From positions 62,001 through 126,000 of the forward strand of contig NZ_PHRG01000002.1 of assembly GCF_002803605.1 (NCBI RefSeq): a stretch of DNA of 64,000 nucleotides. Reading direction: 5' to 3'. Numbering within the stretch: the stretch's first letter is position 1; each line of letters opens with the position of its first letter. Made by a program: the position numbers and the translations under genes. The DNA is from Acinetobacter pseudolwoffii. GTDB taxonomy: Bacteria > Pseudomonadota > Gammaproteobacteria > Pseudomonadales > Moraxellaceae. Under the pieces are notes generated by a model. It saw only the letters and a list, made by a program, of their open reading frames with translations. It was not told where the DNA came from and made no database searches. Shown here one piece after another: positions 47,006 to 56,591 of this stretch.

Positions 47006-48415
47006 ATGTCTTTCGATTCCATCATGAGCCTGACGACCGTTACTGAACTCCTCTCACCTGCCGGTTCACTGAAAAATATGCGCTATGCCTTCGCCTATGG
47101 TGCAGATGCAGTCTATGCAGGTCAGCCGCGTTATAGTTTGCGCGTTCGTAATAATGAATTTGATCATGACAATCTGGCGATTGGCATTCAAGAAGCCCAT
47201 GAGCTAGGTAAAAAGTTCTATGTGGTCGTCAATATCCAGCCGCATAATTCCAAACTGAAAAATTTTATTCGTGATCTGGAACCTGTGGTGGCGATGCAGC
47301 CGGATGCGCTGATCATGTCTGATCCGGGCCTGATCATGATGGTGCGTGAACATTTTCCAGAAATGGATATTCATCTGTCTGTGCAAGCCAATGCAGTGAA
47401 TTGGGCAACGGTAAAATTCTGGAAAAATATGGGACTCACGCGCGTGATTCTGTCACGTGAATTATCGATTGAAGAAATTGCTGAGATTAAACAGCAAGTA
47501 CCGGATATGGAGATTGAGGTTTTCGTACATGGTGCGCTGTGCATGGCTTATTCCGGCCGTTGCATGCTGTCTGGTTATATGAATAAACGTGATGCCAATC
47601 AGGGTGCGTGTACCAATGCCTGCCGCTGGGAATACAAAGTTCTGGATGCGAAGGAAGATGAAACTGGTGATGTGATTCCAGTGAAAAATCTGGATTCAGG
47701 CTGCTGCTCTCAAGATGCCGACGAAGCACATATGCAAGCACAGCATCAATTTGATGAACCGATATTATTACAGCGTAATGATGAAGACATGTTTGCTGCC
47801 GAAGAAGATGAACACGGCACTTATTTCATGAATTCTAAAGACTTACGTGCGGTACAACATATCGAGCGTCTGATCAAGGTCGGGGTACATTCCTTGAAGA
47901 TTGAAGGCCGGACCAAATCCTATTTTTACTGTGCCCGTACCGCACAAATCTATCGTAAGGCCATTGATGATGCGCTTGCGGGCCAACCATTTGACCCAGC
48001 ATTGATGACGCAATTAGAAGGTCTGGCCAATCGTGGGTATACCGAAGGTTTCCTGCGCCGTCATGTGCACAGTGAATATCACAATTATGAAAATGGCTCT
48101 TCAAGTTTTGACCATCAACAGTTCTGCGGTGAAGTCTTAGAACGTAACGGTAACTCCATCAAAATTGATGTAAAAAACCGTTTTGTCGTGGGTGATTCCT
48201 TAGAGCTGATGACGACGCAAGGCAATATCAGCTTTGTTTTAACCGAAATGAAAGACAAAAAAGGCAATCTGATTTCTGAGGCTAAAGGCTCAGGTCATAT
48301 CGTCGAGATTCCGGTTCCGGCAGATGTAGATATGCAATATGCACTGCTCATCCGCAATCTGCCGACATCGACTATAGATGTTTCGGCATCGTCACTGGCT
48401 TATCAGGCGAGTTAA
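47006..48415 (+). CDS. trhP: U32-family tRNA 5-hydroxyuridine synthase TrhP (YegQ)
   Basis: The 469-residue protein closely resembles E. coli YegQ/TrhP: LLSPAGSLKNMRYAFAYGAD, GQPRYSLRVRNNEF, LSVQANAVNWATVKFW, and the cysteine-rich GALCMAYSGRCMLSGYMN then ACTNACRWEY, which probably holds an Fe-S cluster. TrhP hydroxylates U34 of certain tRNAs; published work in E. coli reports a need for prephenate and Fe-S biogenesis. It is followed after 2 nt by a YfhL-type ferredoxin. The start has no strong ribosome site; a second ATG lies at 47024. Confidence 0.92.
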   Translation: MSFDSIMSLTTVTELLSPAGSLKNMRYAFAYGADAVYAGQPRYSLRVRNNEFDHDNLAIGIQEAHELGKKFYVVVNIQPHNSKLKNFIRDLEPVVAMQPDALIMSDPGLIMMVREHFPEMDIHLSVQANAVNWATVKFWKNMGLTRVILSRELSIEEIAEIKQQVPDMEIEVFVHGALCMAYSGRCMLSGYMNKRDANQGACTNACRWEYKVLDAKEDETGDVIPVKNLDSGCCSQDADEAHMQAQHQFDEPILLQRNDEDMFAAEEDEHGTYFMNSKDLRAVQHIERLIKVGVHSLKIEGRTKSYFYCARTAQIYRKAIDDALAGQPFDPALMTQLEGLANRGYTEGFLRRHVHSEYHNYENGSSSFDHQQFCGEVLERNGNSIKIDVKNRFVVGDSLELMTTQGNISFVLTEMKDKKGNLISEAKGSGHIVEIPVPADVDMQYALLIRNLPTSTIDVSASSLAYQAS

Positions 48416-48417
48416 AC

Positions 48418-48672
48418 ATGGCGCTGCTGATTACCGACAAATGCATCAATTGCGATATGTGTTTAGCAGAATGTCCAAATGATGCGATTTATGAGGGTGC
48501 GAAAGTCTATGAGATTGATGTGAACCGTTGTACGGAATGTGTCGGCTTTTATGAGCGCCAAACCTGTGTAGATGTATGCCCAATTGAGTGCATTGTGCCA
48601 CATCCTGAGCATGTAGAGACGCAAGAGCAACTGTTAGAAAAATTTAAAGTCTTGAATTTGTTCCTGTCTTAA
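48418..48672 (+). CDS. yfhL: YfhL-family 4Fe-4S ferredoxin
   Basis: The 84-residue protein has two cluster motifs: CINCDMCLAECP near the start and CTECVGFYERQTCVDVCP, the insertion between Cys 2 and 3 being typical of YfhL/Alvin-type 2[4Fe-4S] ferredoxins. Its ATG lies 2 nt after the trhP stop, so it is translated with it. The pairing suggests it supplies electrons to TrhP or maintains its cluster, which is inference. The transcript probably ends at the hairpin at 48903. Confidence 0.92.
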   Translation: MALLITDKCINCDMCLAECPNDAIYEGAKVYEIDVNRCTECVGFYERQTCVDVCPIECIVPHPEHVETQEQLLEKFKVLNLFLS

Positions 48673-48773
48673 GTACTGATCAAACATTGGAATAAATATT
48701 GCATTGAATAAAGACAACCTTGGGGAAGGCTGAATAATAAGAGTCAAAACAAAAACAGTACAGAGGAAAGAAA

Positions 48774-48813
48774 CAGCCAGAAGCAATTGGGGATGCTTCT
48801 GGCTGATCTAAAA
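48774..48813 (-). terminator. Hairpin 1 between yfhL and ahpF
   Basis: CAGCCAGAAGCA and TGCTTCTGGCTG form a perfect 12-bp stem with an 8-nt loop. On the minus strand it is followed by TTTCTTT, so it can act as a second terminator for ahpF. Confidence 0.6.
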
Positions 48814-48833
48814 AAGGAAGCAAATATAACAAT

Positions 48834-48870
48834 AAAAAAAGGAACTCTGGTGTTAGCGTCCGGAGTTCCT
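48834..48870 (-). terminator. Hairpin 2, minus-strand terminator of ahpF
   Basis: GGAACTCTGG (48841-48850) and CCGGAGTTCC (48860-48869) pair over 10 bp, followed on the minus strand by a T7 run. It lies about 70 nt beyond the ahpF stop. Confidence 0.75.
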
Positions 48871-48902
48871 ATAAAAAGGTATAACAAAGATAATCGAGAT
48901 CG

Positions 48903-48939
48903 AACACCAAGGTTTTGGGGAACCTTGGTGTTATTTTTT
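48903..48939 (+). terminator. Hairpin 3, plus-strand terminator of trhP-yfhL
   Basis: AACACCAAGGTT and AACCTTGGTGTT are a perfect 12-bp stem with a 6-nt loop, then ATTTTTT. The T-run is only on the plus strand and touches the ahpF stop codon. Confidence 0.8.
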
Positions 48940-50503
48940 ACTGACCTGAACGGATGATGTAATCAAATGCAGACAGTGATGCTTTCGCACCTTCACCTGT
49001 GGCAATGATGATCTGCTTATATGGAACAGTAGTACAGTCACCGGCAGCAAATACACCTTTCACATTGGTTTCGTTGCGTTCGTTAATCAGGATCTCACCA
49101 CGATTTGACAATTCAACCGCTGTTGCTTTTAAGAAATCGGTATTCGGCAACAAACCAATCTGTACGAAGATACCAGCCAATTCAACAGTGTGCTCTTCAT
49201 CTGTTACACGGTCTTTGTATTTCAGTGCAGTCACTTGTGAACCGTCACCCACCACTTCAGTCGACAAGGCATTTTTAATCACCGTGGTATTTGGCAGGCT
49301 TGTTAACTTGTCTTGCAACACCTGATCCGCACGAAGCTTGCTATCAAACTCAACCAAAGTCACATGCTCTACAATCCCTGCAAGATCAATTGCAGCTTCT
49401 ACACCAGAGTTACCTCCGCCGATTACCGCAACACGTTTGCCTTTAAACAATGGACCATCACAGTGTGGGCAGTAGGCCACACCACGGGTTTTGTATTCCT
49501 GCTCACCCGGAACGTTCATTTCTCTCCAACGTGCACCTGTAGACAGGATGACCGTTTTCGATTCCAGTTTGGCACCATTCTCTAAAGTGACTTCAACCAA
49601 GCCATTTGCAGTCTCAGAAGCACCTTTGATGTTGGATACACGTTGCAGGTTCATGATGTCGACACCGTATTCACGTACATGTGCTTCCATTTCAGCAGCA
49701 AACTTGGGACCTTGGGTTTTTTGAATCGAGGTATAGTTTTCGATGTCCATGGTGTCCATGACCTGACCGCCCATGCGCTCAGCTACGATACCGGTTTTAA
49801 TGCCTTTACGTGCAGCATAGATCGCAGAGGTATTCCCTGCAGGGCCACCACCAATCACCAGTACATCAAAAGCGTCTTTAGCATTGAGCTTTTCAGCCTC
49901 TTTTGCTGCAGAGTTGGTGTCCAGTTTTGCCACGATTTCTTCCAAAGTCATACGACCTTGACCGATATGCTGGTTGTCCTGGAACACCATTGGAACTGCC
50001 ATGATTTTGCGTTCTTCCACTTCATCCTGGAAGAATGCCCCATCAATCATGGTGGCTGTTGTGCCCGGGTTGTAAATTGCAATCAGGTTTAAGGCTTGAA
50101 CCACATCCGGACAGTTATGGCAGCTGAGTGATACAAATACATCAAAATCAGATTTGATTCCTAAGCCTTTAATCGACTCTAAAACTTCAGCAGATACTTT
50201 CGGTGCATAACCAGAGCTTTGTAGTAAAGCCAGAATCAGTGAGGTGAATTCATGCCCCATTGGCAGACCTGCGAAGTAGACACGTGGTTCTTCACCTGCT
50301 TTGGCAATACCAAAGCTTGGTGCACGTTGGTTCTGGCCATCAAAACGTGCAGTCACTAAATCAGATAATGCAGCGATTTCCTCAACCAGTTCTTTGATTT
50401 TTGCAGATTTGTCGGAATCATTTAAAGTCGCAACCAGTTCAATCGGGCTTTCCAGACGTTCGAGTAGTGTTTTTAATTGAGCTGAAGTATTTTGGTCTAA
50501 CAT
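48938..50503 (-). CDS. ahpF: Alkyl hydroperoxide reductase subunit F
   Basis: AhpF is the NADH-dependent flavoprotein that reduces the peroxiredoxin AhpC. The 521 residues show the N-terminal tandem thioredoxin-like domain with SCHNCP near 128, the FAD motif [19 protein letters not shown] near 213, the second CPHCDG redox pair near 344, and the NAD motif [18 protein letters not shown] 50503 has GGAG 9 nt upstream; an in-frame TTG five codons earlier lacks one. ahpC is not adjacent. Confidence 0.95.
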   Translation of the reverse strand: MLDQNTSAQLKTLLERLESPIELVATLNDSDKSAKIKELVEEIAALSDLVTARFDGQNQRAPSFGIAKAGEEPRVYFAGLPMGHEFTSLILALLQSSGYAPKVSAEVLESIKGLGIKSDFDVFVSLSCHNCPDVVQALNLIAIYNPGTTATMIDGAFFQDEVEERKIMAVPMVFQDNQHIGQGRMTLEEIVAKLDTNSAAKEAEKLNAKDAFDVLVIGGGPAGNTSAIYAARKGIKTGIVAERMGGQVMDTMDIENYTSIQKTQGPKFAAEMEAHVREYGVDIMNLQRVSNIKGASETANGLVEVTLENGAKLESKTVILSTGARWREMNVPGEQEYKTRGVAYCPHCDGPLFKGKRVAVIGGGNSGVEAAIDLAGIVEHVTLVEFDSKLRADQVLQDKLTSLPNTTVIKNALSTEVVGDGSQVTALKYKDRVTDEEHTVELAGIFVQIGLLPNTDFLKATAVELSNRGEILINERNETNVKGVFAAGDCTTVPYKQIIIATGEGAKASLSAFDYIIRSGQ

Positions 50504-50677
50504 GGCTAACGTCTCCAAAGGAATAAATATTTATTTGATAAAGCGATATTAGTGCATAAATCAAAATAGGTAAAACAGTTTGTTTTTATATTATAAATCG
50601 TTTTTTCAGATCACTAGTTTAATAATTATTTTTGGTATTTCAGCTTTTAATTTTTATACTGTTTCATCAGCAGATAA

Positions 50678-50702
50678 AAAATGCTCCTAAACAGGAGCAT
50701 TT
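50678..50702 (-). terminator. Terminator of the TelA operon
   Basis: AAATGCTCCT and AGGAGCATTT arms around AAAC, followed on the minus strand by a T6 run, just after the last gene of the operon. Confidence 0.8.
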
Positions 50703-50710
50703 CTAAAACA

Positions 50711-51628
50711 TTAATTTATCCGTTGCTCGATACGCAAGGATCGGCCTTTGATTGAATTGGCCAAGAAGAACAGAACCAAACTCAGAAATGCCGATAAAAT
50801 GGCCACTCCAATAATCACCAGATAAGTGATCTGACTCAACTGGTTTGCCTGTTGTACTTGCGTATTTACACTCTTGGCAACCGGTGTCATGGCTTGACCA
50901 TAGATCTGTTGCTGCATGGTCCAGAGTTGTTCCGGCTTAAAGCCATATTGCTCAAATTTTGCATCCTGCTTTTCTGCTTCTACCAGATTGAATACATAAG
51001 GTTTTGCAGCCGATAAATCTTGCGGTTTATGCAAAAGTGCTGTTTGTGCCAGTAAATAAGATTTTACCGGTGCAGCAATCTCTGAATCGGCGAGGTATCG
51101 TGCAATTTCACTGTCATTGATATTGCTATCGTAATACACCACCTGCTGATAAGCATCATGCCGGTCATTCCGTAAATCATGCTGCCAGTAAGTTAATCCC
51201 GACCAGATCACGATAAAGGCAATTAGCCAAGCGACAAATTTCAGCACAAAAGACTGAAAGCGCACATAAAAGAAATGCAGTTTCTTTAATAGGCCAATGA
51301 TAAAAAATGCACCGATAAAAGAAGCAAAAATTTTAATAATCAGCCAGCCAAACCAGCTCAGCAAACTAAAAAAATAATCCGGACTATCACCAATGCTGGC
51401 CAGCGTGGCATCTACACTGACCGGTAAATGTAACTGCTGCACTTCGGTACTCAGGCCAAAAAAGCCATAGACCAGTTCCTGCTGAAAAAACAGACCAATG
51501 ATGGAGGCAATAAATACCGTAGAACTGGTGATACCCAATAACATCAAATTGCGTTGACGTTTCTTGAGCGCAACCACGCCTTGCTTGATCTCACCAGGAG
51601 ACACCGCATATTCATCTAAGGGAGGCAA
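50711..51628 (-). CDS. Membrane protein of the TelA operon, function unknown
   Basis: The 305-residue protein starts at a TTG with AAAGGAG 6 nt upstream, a strong site that decides the start. It has hydrophobic segments near residues 28-48, 88-112, 125-145 and 270-292, with a soluble, probably periplasmic part between about 150 and 265. The basic C-terminal end (KGRSLRIEQRI) is expected in the cytoplasm. No family recognised. It is the last gene of the three-gene TelA operon (33-nt gap) and is the likely membrane partner. Confidence 0.8.
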   Translation of the reverse strand: MPPLDEYAVSPGEIKQGVVALKKRQRNLMLLGITSSTVFIASIIGLFFQQELVYGFFGLSTEVQQLHLPVSVDATLASIGDSPDYFFSLLSWFGWLIIKIFASFIGAFFIIGLLKKLHFFYVRFQSFVLKFVAWLIAFIVIWSGLTYWQHDLRNDRHDAYQQVVYYDSNINDSEIARYLADSEIAAPVKSYLLAQTALLHKPQDLSAAKPYVFNLVEAEKQDAKFEQYGFKPEQLWTMQQQIYGQAMTPVAKSVNTQVQQANQLSQITYLVIIGVAILSAFLSLVLFFLANSIKGRSLRIEQRIN

Positions 51629-51661
51629 TCTTTACTCCTTTTAGATCTTCAACCACAATAT

Positions 51662-52795
51662 TTAGTTGGGCTTTGATCCGCTCGTACTTGATTCAATCAC
51701 CAAGTGATTCAGATTATCCTGTAAAGCCTTTAAACGCACGGTTGCTTCTGTGCGTTTTTGTACACCTTCTTTCTGAATCTGTATCACATCATTGACTGTT
51801 TTAATGAGGGTGTTTTGCACATGTTCAAGCGTTTCGATATCAATTACGGAGCGCTGATTGGCTTTTGCGGTATCGACAGAGTTCTGATGCAATAGATCTG
51901 CATTACGGCGCAGCAGTTCATTGGTGGCATCATCAATGGTATTGGCCAGCTGGACACTGTTCTTTTGTTCACTCAGAGAAATGGCCAGACTGATCTGGTT
52001 TTTCCATGCCGGTAAAGTAATATTTTTAATCGCATAAAACTTGTCGACCAGCATCAGGTTGTTGGACTGGATAATCCGGATCATCGGCAAGGTTTGCATG
52101 GCAGATTGCTGCAAAACCTGCAAATCGCTGACCCGTTTTTCCAGATTATTGGCCAGATGGTTCAGATCATAAATTTTCTGTGTTGTGGTTTGATCTTGTG
52201 GCAAAGCGGTTAAAGCGGAGATTTCCTGCTGTAGCTCCTGCTCACGTAAACGGCCGGCTGCAATATGTACGCCTAACTGTTTATATTCATCCTGTACCCC
52301 GTCAAACATTTTATCCAGGGTATCTACACGCGCTTTCAAACCGGACTGCGAGGTTTCAATTTCTTTGACCAGCACATCGAGCTGCTCTTTGGTGGTATTG
52401 AAATGTGCATCAAAGTTGCCTTTTGCGCCTTTGAACTTGCTGATGATATTGCCAAAAAAACCTGAACTTTTCTTTTGACTTAAAATGCTGCTGGTATTCA
52501 GTTGCTGGGCCACCTGCACCACCTGATTCAGTTTCTGCCCTGTTGCATCCAGATCTCTATTTTGGACCAGATTCAGTAATTCATCAGTATAGGTCGAGGT
52601 TTTGGTCGCAATATTTTTACCATACTCAGCCACGCTGTTATGACTCATATCCTGCAATTCTTTACGTGCTGCCAGTACTTCCTGAAAGTCAGCAGGTTGC
52701 AAGCCCAGTTCTTTCAGATCCATTTGCTGAAATTTTTGTTCGACCAGTTCATTCGAGCTTTCAACAGGTAAATTTACTAAATCAGATTTGGTCAT
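51662..52795 (-). CDS. telA: TelA-family toxic anion resistance protein
   Basis: The 377-residue, almost all-helical protein matches the TelA family: FFGNIISKFKGAKGNFDAHF near 110, long coiled-coil segments, RVSDLQVLQQSAMQTLPMI and PAWKNQISLAISLSEQ near 260. TelA was named for tellurite resistance and is linked to cell-envelope antibiotic tolerance in Listeria, but its molecular action is unknown. It is the middle gene of an operon with a TelA-like first gene (16-nt gap) and a membrane protein (33-nt gap). Confidence 0.88.
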   Translation of the reverse strand: MTKSDLVNLPVESSNELVEQKFQQMDLKELGLQPADFQEVLAARKELQDMSHNSVAEYGKNIATKTSTYTDELLNLVQNRDLDATGQKLNQVVQVAQQLNTSSILSQKKSSGFFGNIISKFKGAKGNFDAHFNTTKEQLDVLVKEIETSQSGLKARVDTLDKMFDGVQDEYKQLGVHIAAGRLREQELQQEISALTALPQDQTTTQKIYDLNHLANNLEKRVSDLQVLQQSAMQTLPMIRIIQSNNLMLVDKFYAIKNITLPAWKNQISLAISLSEQKNSVQLANTIDDATNELLRRNADLLHQNSVDTAKANQRSVIDIETLEHVQNTLIKTVNDVIQIQKEGVQKRTEATVRLKALQDNLNHLVIESSTSGSKPN

Positions 52796-52811
52796 GGTTC
52801 ACCTTATATTG

Positions 52812-53603
52812 TTATGTTTTCGAGGGTTTCTCGAGGGATTTTTTTAACGTTTTAATCAGACTTTCACGGCTATTATCAAGTTTTTCCAGATCACTTGTCG
52901 AGTGCTTGCTCTGGCTTTGTTGGACATGATATTGCCAAGCCGGAATCAAGACCTGTTGCGCTTCTTTAAAGCGGTCCAATAAGCTAAAGGACAGCTGCTG
53001 TGAAAGCTGCATCTGGGTAATGGCAATGTCATTACTGCTTTGCAAGGTACGCAGTGTATTGATTTTCTTGGAAAGCCGCTCGGAAAAATTATCTAGTGGA
53101 TGCTGGTTTTTGATGAACAGCGGATATTCTGATAAAAACTCGTCTGCCGCGACAATATGCTTGGCCATCTGCTCACGTAGACCCAAAAGCTGCTGAAAAC
53201 GGGCCTGAGATTTCTGGATTTCAATCTGTAACTTACGACTTAGGTGATCTGCTTGATCGAGTAAACGGTCCAGTCGCTGATAATATTCAACCTGACTCGA
53301 ACCATAATCCAGATCGATCCCAAGCCATTTTTGTAGTGCATTAAATTTACGTTTTTTCAGATATTTTTTAGATTCTGCCAAAGCCTGAATCAATTGCTCA
53401 ATGGTCTGGCTCAGCTGTTGGGTCAAATGCGGATCGACCCCATTTAATAACACCGATTGTGCCTGAATCAGAGAATCCGCATAATGATTCAGTCCATATT
53501 GATGGCTCAGTACAGGCACAAGTTCATTACGTTTGATCGCCAGTATTTCTTCACGATCAAAAGACATGTCAGTCAAGGCGGGTAAAGCTTCAAATCGCGA
53601 CAT
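52812..53603 (-). CDS. TelA-like coiled-coil protein, diverged paralogue
   Basis: This 263-residue helical protein is not obvious by itself, but its second half follows TelA: L-x-K-K-I-x-x-L-x-x-L-Q-x-S then an I-x-x-x-Q-x-x-L/N-x-x-L pattern and F-x-x-x-x-x-V/I-x-x-P-A-W, each found in the same order in the next gene. A KxKFxxxxxxLG stretch before the coiled coil may match the FFGNIISKFKG region. It is the first gene of the operon. A second start at Met13 is possible. I infer that it and TelA form a hetero-oligomer. Confidence 0.75.
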   Translation of the reverse strand: MSRFEALPALTDMSFDREEILAIKRNELVPVLSHQYGLNHYADSLIQAQSVLLNGVDPHLTQQLSQTIEQLIQALAESKKYLKKRKFNALQKWLGIDLDYGSSQVEYYQRLDRLLDQADHLSRKLQIEIQKSQARFQQLLGLREQMAKHIVAADEFLSEYPLFIKNQHPLDNFSERLSKKINTLRTLQSSNDIAITQMQLSQQLSFSLLDRFKEAQQVLIPAWQYHVQQSQSKHSTSDLEKLDNSRESLIKTLKKSLEKPSKT

Positions 53604-53848
53604 GACGAAGACTGTATCCTTTTAGAGAGATTAAATAAAAATCTTGAATATCCTCGAATGTAGCAAAAAAACAGACCACGTTGTGTATATTTATCCAGAA
53701 ATTCGTTACATCACTTTAACTAAATCCATGTTTTATCTTTATTTTAATTATATTTTTTGCAATGAAAGCAAATGTGTTTGATAAATTTTGCTGTACTGCT
53801 AGCTTAGTCTGATGAAACTCTTGAACATCAATCATAAATCATAGATGA

Positions 53849-53873
53849 AAAAAGCCATATTACTATGGCTTTT
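53849..53873 (-). terminator. Terminator of rnk
   Basis: AAAAGCCATA and TATGGCTTTT arms around a 4-nt loop, 22 nt after the rnk stop. Confidence 0.75.
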
Positions 53874-53894
53874 GAGCATGCGTTCAAGACAATA

Positions 53895-54299
53895 TCAGAG
53901 ATAATCCCCGGTACTCTCTGGCTGATAAAGCACTTTTTCAATGGTCACTTTCATGGTGTGGCCATCTGGTTGTGGCCATTCAATGGTTTGACCTTCGGCT
54001 AAGCCCAGAATGGCTGCGCCTATCGGTGCAATCACATTTACCTGACCTTTATCACCTTTAAACTCATGTGGGTAAACCAGTGTGACTTCCACAGGCTCTG
54101 GAGACGGTGCAATAGTCAGTAACACACGCGAATGCATGGTGACAATATTACTTGCGATCTCCGCGGGGCCAACTATTTCAGCACGTGCCAGTTCATCTTC
54201 CAGACGAATCATGGTTTCGCTCAGCTTGGTCTGATGCTCAAGCATGGTTTCCAGACGATCTAAATCCTGCTGAGATAAAATAATAGTGGTTTTATTCAT
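53895..54299 (-). CDS. rnk: Regulator of nucleoside diphosphate kinase, Rnk
   Basis: The 134-residue protein has a short N-terminal coiled coil (DLDRLETMLEHQ to EDELARAEIV) and a C-terminal GreA/GreB-type domain (VTLVYPHEFKGDKGQVNVIAPIGAAILGLAEGQTIEW). This is the Rnk pattern. Rnk binds RNA polymerase without transcript-cleavage activity and affects nucleotide and polyphosphate pools in E. coli. A single gene with a terminator. Confidence 0.9.
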   Translation of the reverse strand: MNKTTIILSQQDLDRLETMLEHQTKLSETMIRLEDELARAEIVGPAEIASNIVTMHSRVLLTIAPSPEPVEVTLVYPHEFKGDKGQVNVIAPIGAAILGLAEGQTIEWPQPDGHTMKVTIEKVLYQPESTGDYL

Positions 54300-54756
54300 C
54301 CTGATTACCTTTGTTAGATACCTAAATAAAAAATTAATGAATCAACAGCCAACAGGAACACCAAATACAGGTTGTGCCCATATTTGAATGATTCCTATAA
54401 ATACAATGTTCAGATTTAAAGAAAATGATCTCACTCACAGCGCTTATTGCACCAACACCTGAGCTCGTCTAAAATTTGCATAAAAATTTTCAGGTACTAA
54501 GCAGAATGTACAGGGTGGATCTAAAAAGCTGGCAATGAATAAATCAGTTCTTTTAAATATTTAAAAATGAGATTGGTCTATAAAAGACTTTAAGCCAGAT
54601 TCAGAAAAACGCAATATGATTTTGTTGATGACTCATTTTCTTGTCCTATCAACATCAGCTATTAAATATTAGGCCTGAATCATGGTGCGATATAGATATA
54701 GTTTAACTCGAATTGCGCTAAACCAAATCCTGATTTTTTCTCGTCATTTTAACAGC
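54300..54756. other. Intergenic region between rnk and the glyA terminator
   Basis: About 460 bp upstream of rnk. It contains the small palindrome TTTAAATATTTAAA near 54555 and no ORF or ribosome site I can support; it looks like ordinary AT-rich spacer. Confidence 0.45.
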
Positions 54757-54783
54757 TATAAAAAAAGCTCCCGGTTGGGAGCT
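54757..54783 (-). terminator. Terminator of glyA
   Basis: AGCTCCC and GGGAGCT arms around GGTT, followed on the minus strand by a T7 run. Confidence 0.8.
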
Positions 54784-54802
54784 CCTTTCCGATTAAAACC
54801 GA

Positions 54803-56053
54803 TTATGCATAAACTGGGAATTTAGCACATACAGTTTCAACCTTCGCTTTCACCGCGTTAATGACCGTTTCATCACCTTTCGCATCCAGAATGTCAGCAA
54901 TCCAGCCTGCAAGGTCACGTACTTCAGCTTCACCGAAACCACGGGTTGTTACTGCAGGTGTGCCGATACGGATACCTGAAGTTACGAACGGAGAACGTGG
55001 ATCGTTTGGTACAGAGTTTTTGTTCACAGTAATGTGCGCAGCACCTAACCAGGCATCCGCTTCTTTACCTGTGATATCTTGTTTGATTAACGACAACAAG
55101 AACAAGTGGTTCTCAGTACCGCCAGACACAATATCATAACCACGAGCGATTAGCACTTCAGCCATGGCTTTTGCATTCACCACAACTTGCTTTTGATATT
55201 CTTTGTATTCAGGCGCCATCGCTTCTTTAAAGCAGATCGCTTTCGCTGCAATCGCGTGAACCAAAGGACCACCTTGGTTACCCGGGAATACAGCAGACTG
55301 TAATTTTTTCTCGATTTCTTCGTTTGCTTTCGCAAGGATTAAACCAGAACGTGGACCACGAAGTGTTTTGTGAGTCGTTGTCGTTGTTACGTCAGCAATT
55401 TGCACTGGGCTTGGGTAAACGCCAGCAGCAACCAGACCTGCAACGTGCGCCATATCAACAAACAGGTAAGCACCCACTTTGTCCGCGATGTCACGGAAAC
55501 GCTGCCAGTCTACGATTTGGCTGTATGCAGAGAAACCTGCAACGATCATACGTGGCTTGTGTTCCACCGCTAAACGTTCAACTTCTTCATAGTCGATTTC
55601 GCCAGTTTCTGGGTTTAAACCATATTGAATCGCGTTATATGTTTTACCAGAGAAGCTTACTTTTGCACCGTGAGTCAAGTGACCACCGTGAGCAAGGCTC
55701 ATACCCAAAACTGTATCGCCAGGGTTAAGAAGCGCTAAGTAAACCGCTGAGTTTGCTTGTGAACCAGCATGTGGCTGAACGTTAGCATAATCAGCACCAA
55801 AGAGTTCTTTAGCACGGTCAATCGCCAATTGTTCGATCACGTCTACGTATTCGCAACCGCCATAGTAGCGTTTACCTGGGTAGCCTTCCGCATATTTGTT
55901 AGTGAGTTTTGAACCTTGAGCTTCCATGACTGCTGGTGAGCAGTAGTTTTCAGAAGCGATTAGCTCAATATGAGCTTCTTGACGAGCATCTTCATTCGAG
56001 ATTGCTTGAGCTAATTCTGGATCAAATTCAGCAATAGAGATATTGGCAAACAT
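54803..56053 (-). CDS. glyA: Serine hydroxymethyltransferase
   Basis: GlyA converts serine and tetrahydrofolate to glycine and methylene-THF, the main one-carbon source. At 416 residues it is standard. [38 protein letters not shown] and the PLP lysine in [18 protein letters not shown] near 230 are visible. AGGA lies 8 nt before the ATG. A promoter (TCGAAA / TACAAT with TG extension) is seen at 56106-56133. Confidence 0.96.
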   Translation of the reverse strand: MFANISIAEFDPELAQAISNEDARQEAHIELIASENYCSPAVMEAQGSKLTNKYAEGYPGKRYYGGCEYVDVIEQLAIDRAKELFGADYANVQPHAGSQANSAVYLALLNPGDTVLGMSLAHGGHLTHGAKVSFSGKTYNAIQYGLNPETGEIDYEEVERLAVEHKPRMIVAGFSAYSQIVDWQRFRDIADKVGAYLFVDMAHVAGLVAAGVYPSPVQIADVTTTTTHKTLRGPRSGLILAKANEEIEKKLQSAVFPGNQGGPLVHAIAAKAICFKEAMAPEYKEYQKQVVVNAKAMAEVLIARGYDIVSGGTENHLFLLSLIKQDITGKEADAWLGAAHITVNKNSVPNDPRSPFVTSGIRIGTPAVTTRGFGEAEVRDLAGWIADILDAKGDETVINAVKAKVETVCAKFPVYA

Positions 56054-56591
56054 TAGCGAGGTCCTATTGATTTAGGGCTTTTAAGCCGTGCTAAGATTGG
56101 CGCGTATTGTAGCATGAAGTTTTGCATTTTCGATCATGAACTTTCTGCAGTTTTTTATAAATATTGCTCCAGCCTTTAGAAATCATGACCAATTTAAGTA
56201 AAATCAAATTATTGAATTGGCGTTAAAGTTTTTAACTTTTAAAATTTTGAGCATTTTTTATTCCTTCACCATCTAGTCTTGCTTGAAATGTGAAAAGACT
56301 GGTTTTCTCGAGCGCTTTGCAAGCATTTTAAAATGAGATTCAAGCTAAGTTCCGCTTACCTTTTTATCCCCTATAAACCTAGAGCAGCGACTTCGTGTTA
56401 ACCCTTAGAATATTTCAGGTGTACCACTAAATCTTTTCCTGCATGAGAGTTCTGAACCTTAACCTGCAGCAAGATTGGATTTATTGACAGCATTCTTTGC
56501 GCTAAAAAGTATATTTTTTAATATTCAGCCTAATCTTTTTCCCAATTTATCGTTAATATGAGTCTGTCTCTTCTTTTATGGTGCTCAACGC
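56054..56591. other. Divergent intergenic region glyA / exoX
   Basis: About 540 bp containing the glyA promoter and otherwise AT-rich sequence. I looked for a glycine riboswitch in the glyA leader; the leader between promoter and ATG is only about 45 nt, too short for one. No other element is clear. Confidence 0.45.
56106..56133 (-). promoter_or_regulatory. Promoter of glyA
   Basis: Minus-strand TCGAAA, 16-bp spacer, extended -10 TGC-TACAAT. Transcription would begin about 45 nt before the glyA ATG. Confidence 0.5.

Noticed and set aside
56054..56130. Glycine riboswitch before glyA
   Set aside because: The predicted leader is about 45 nt, too short for the aptamer.
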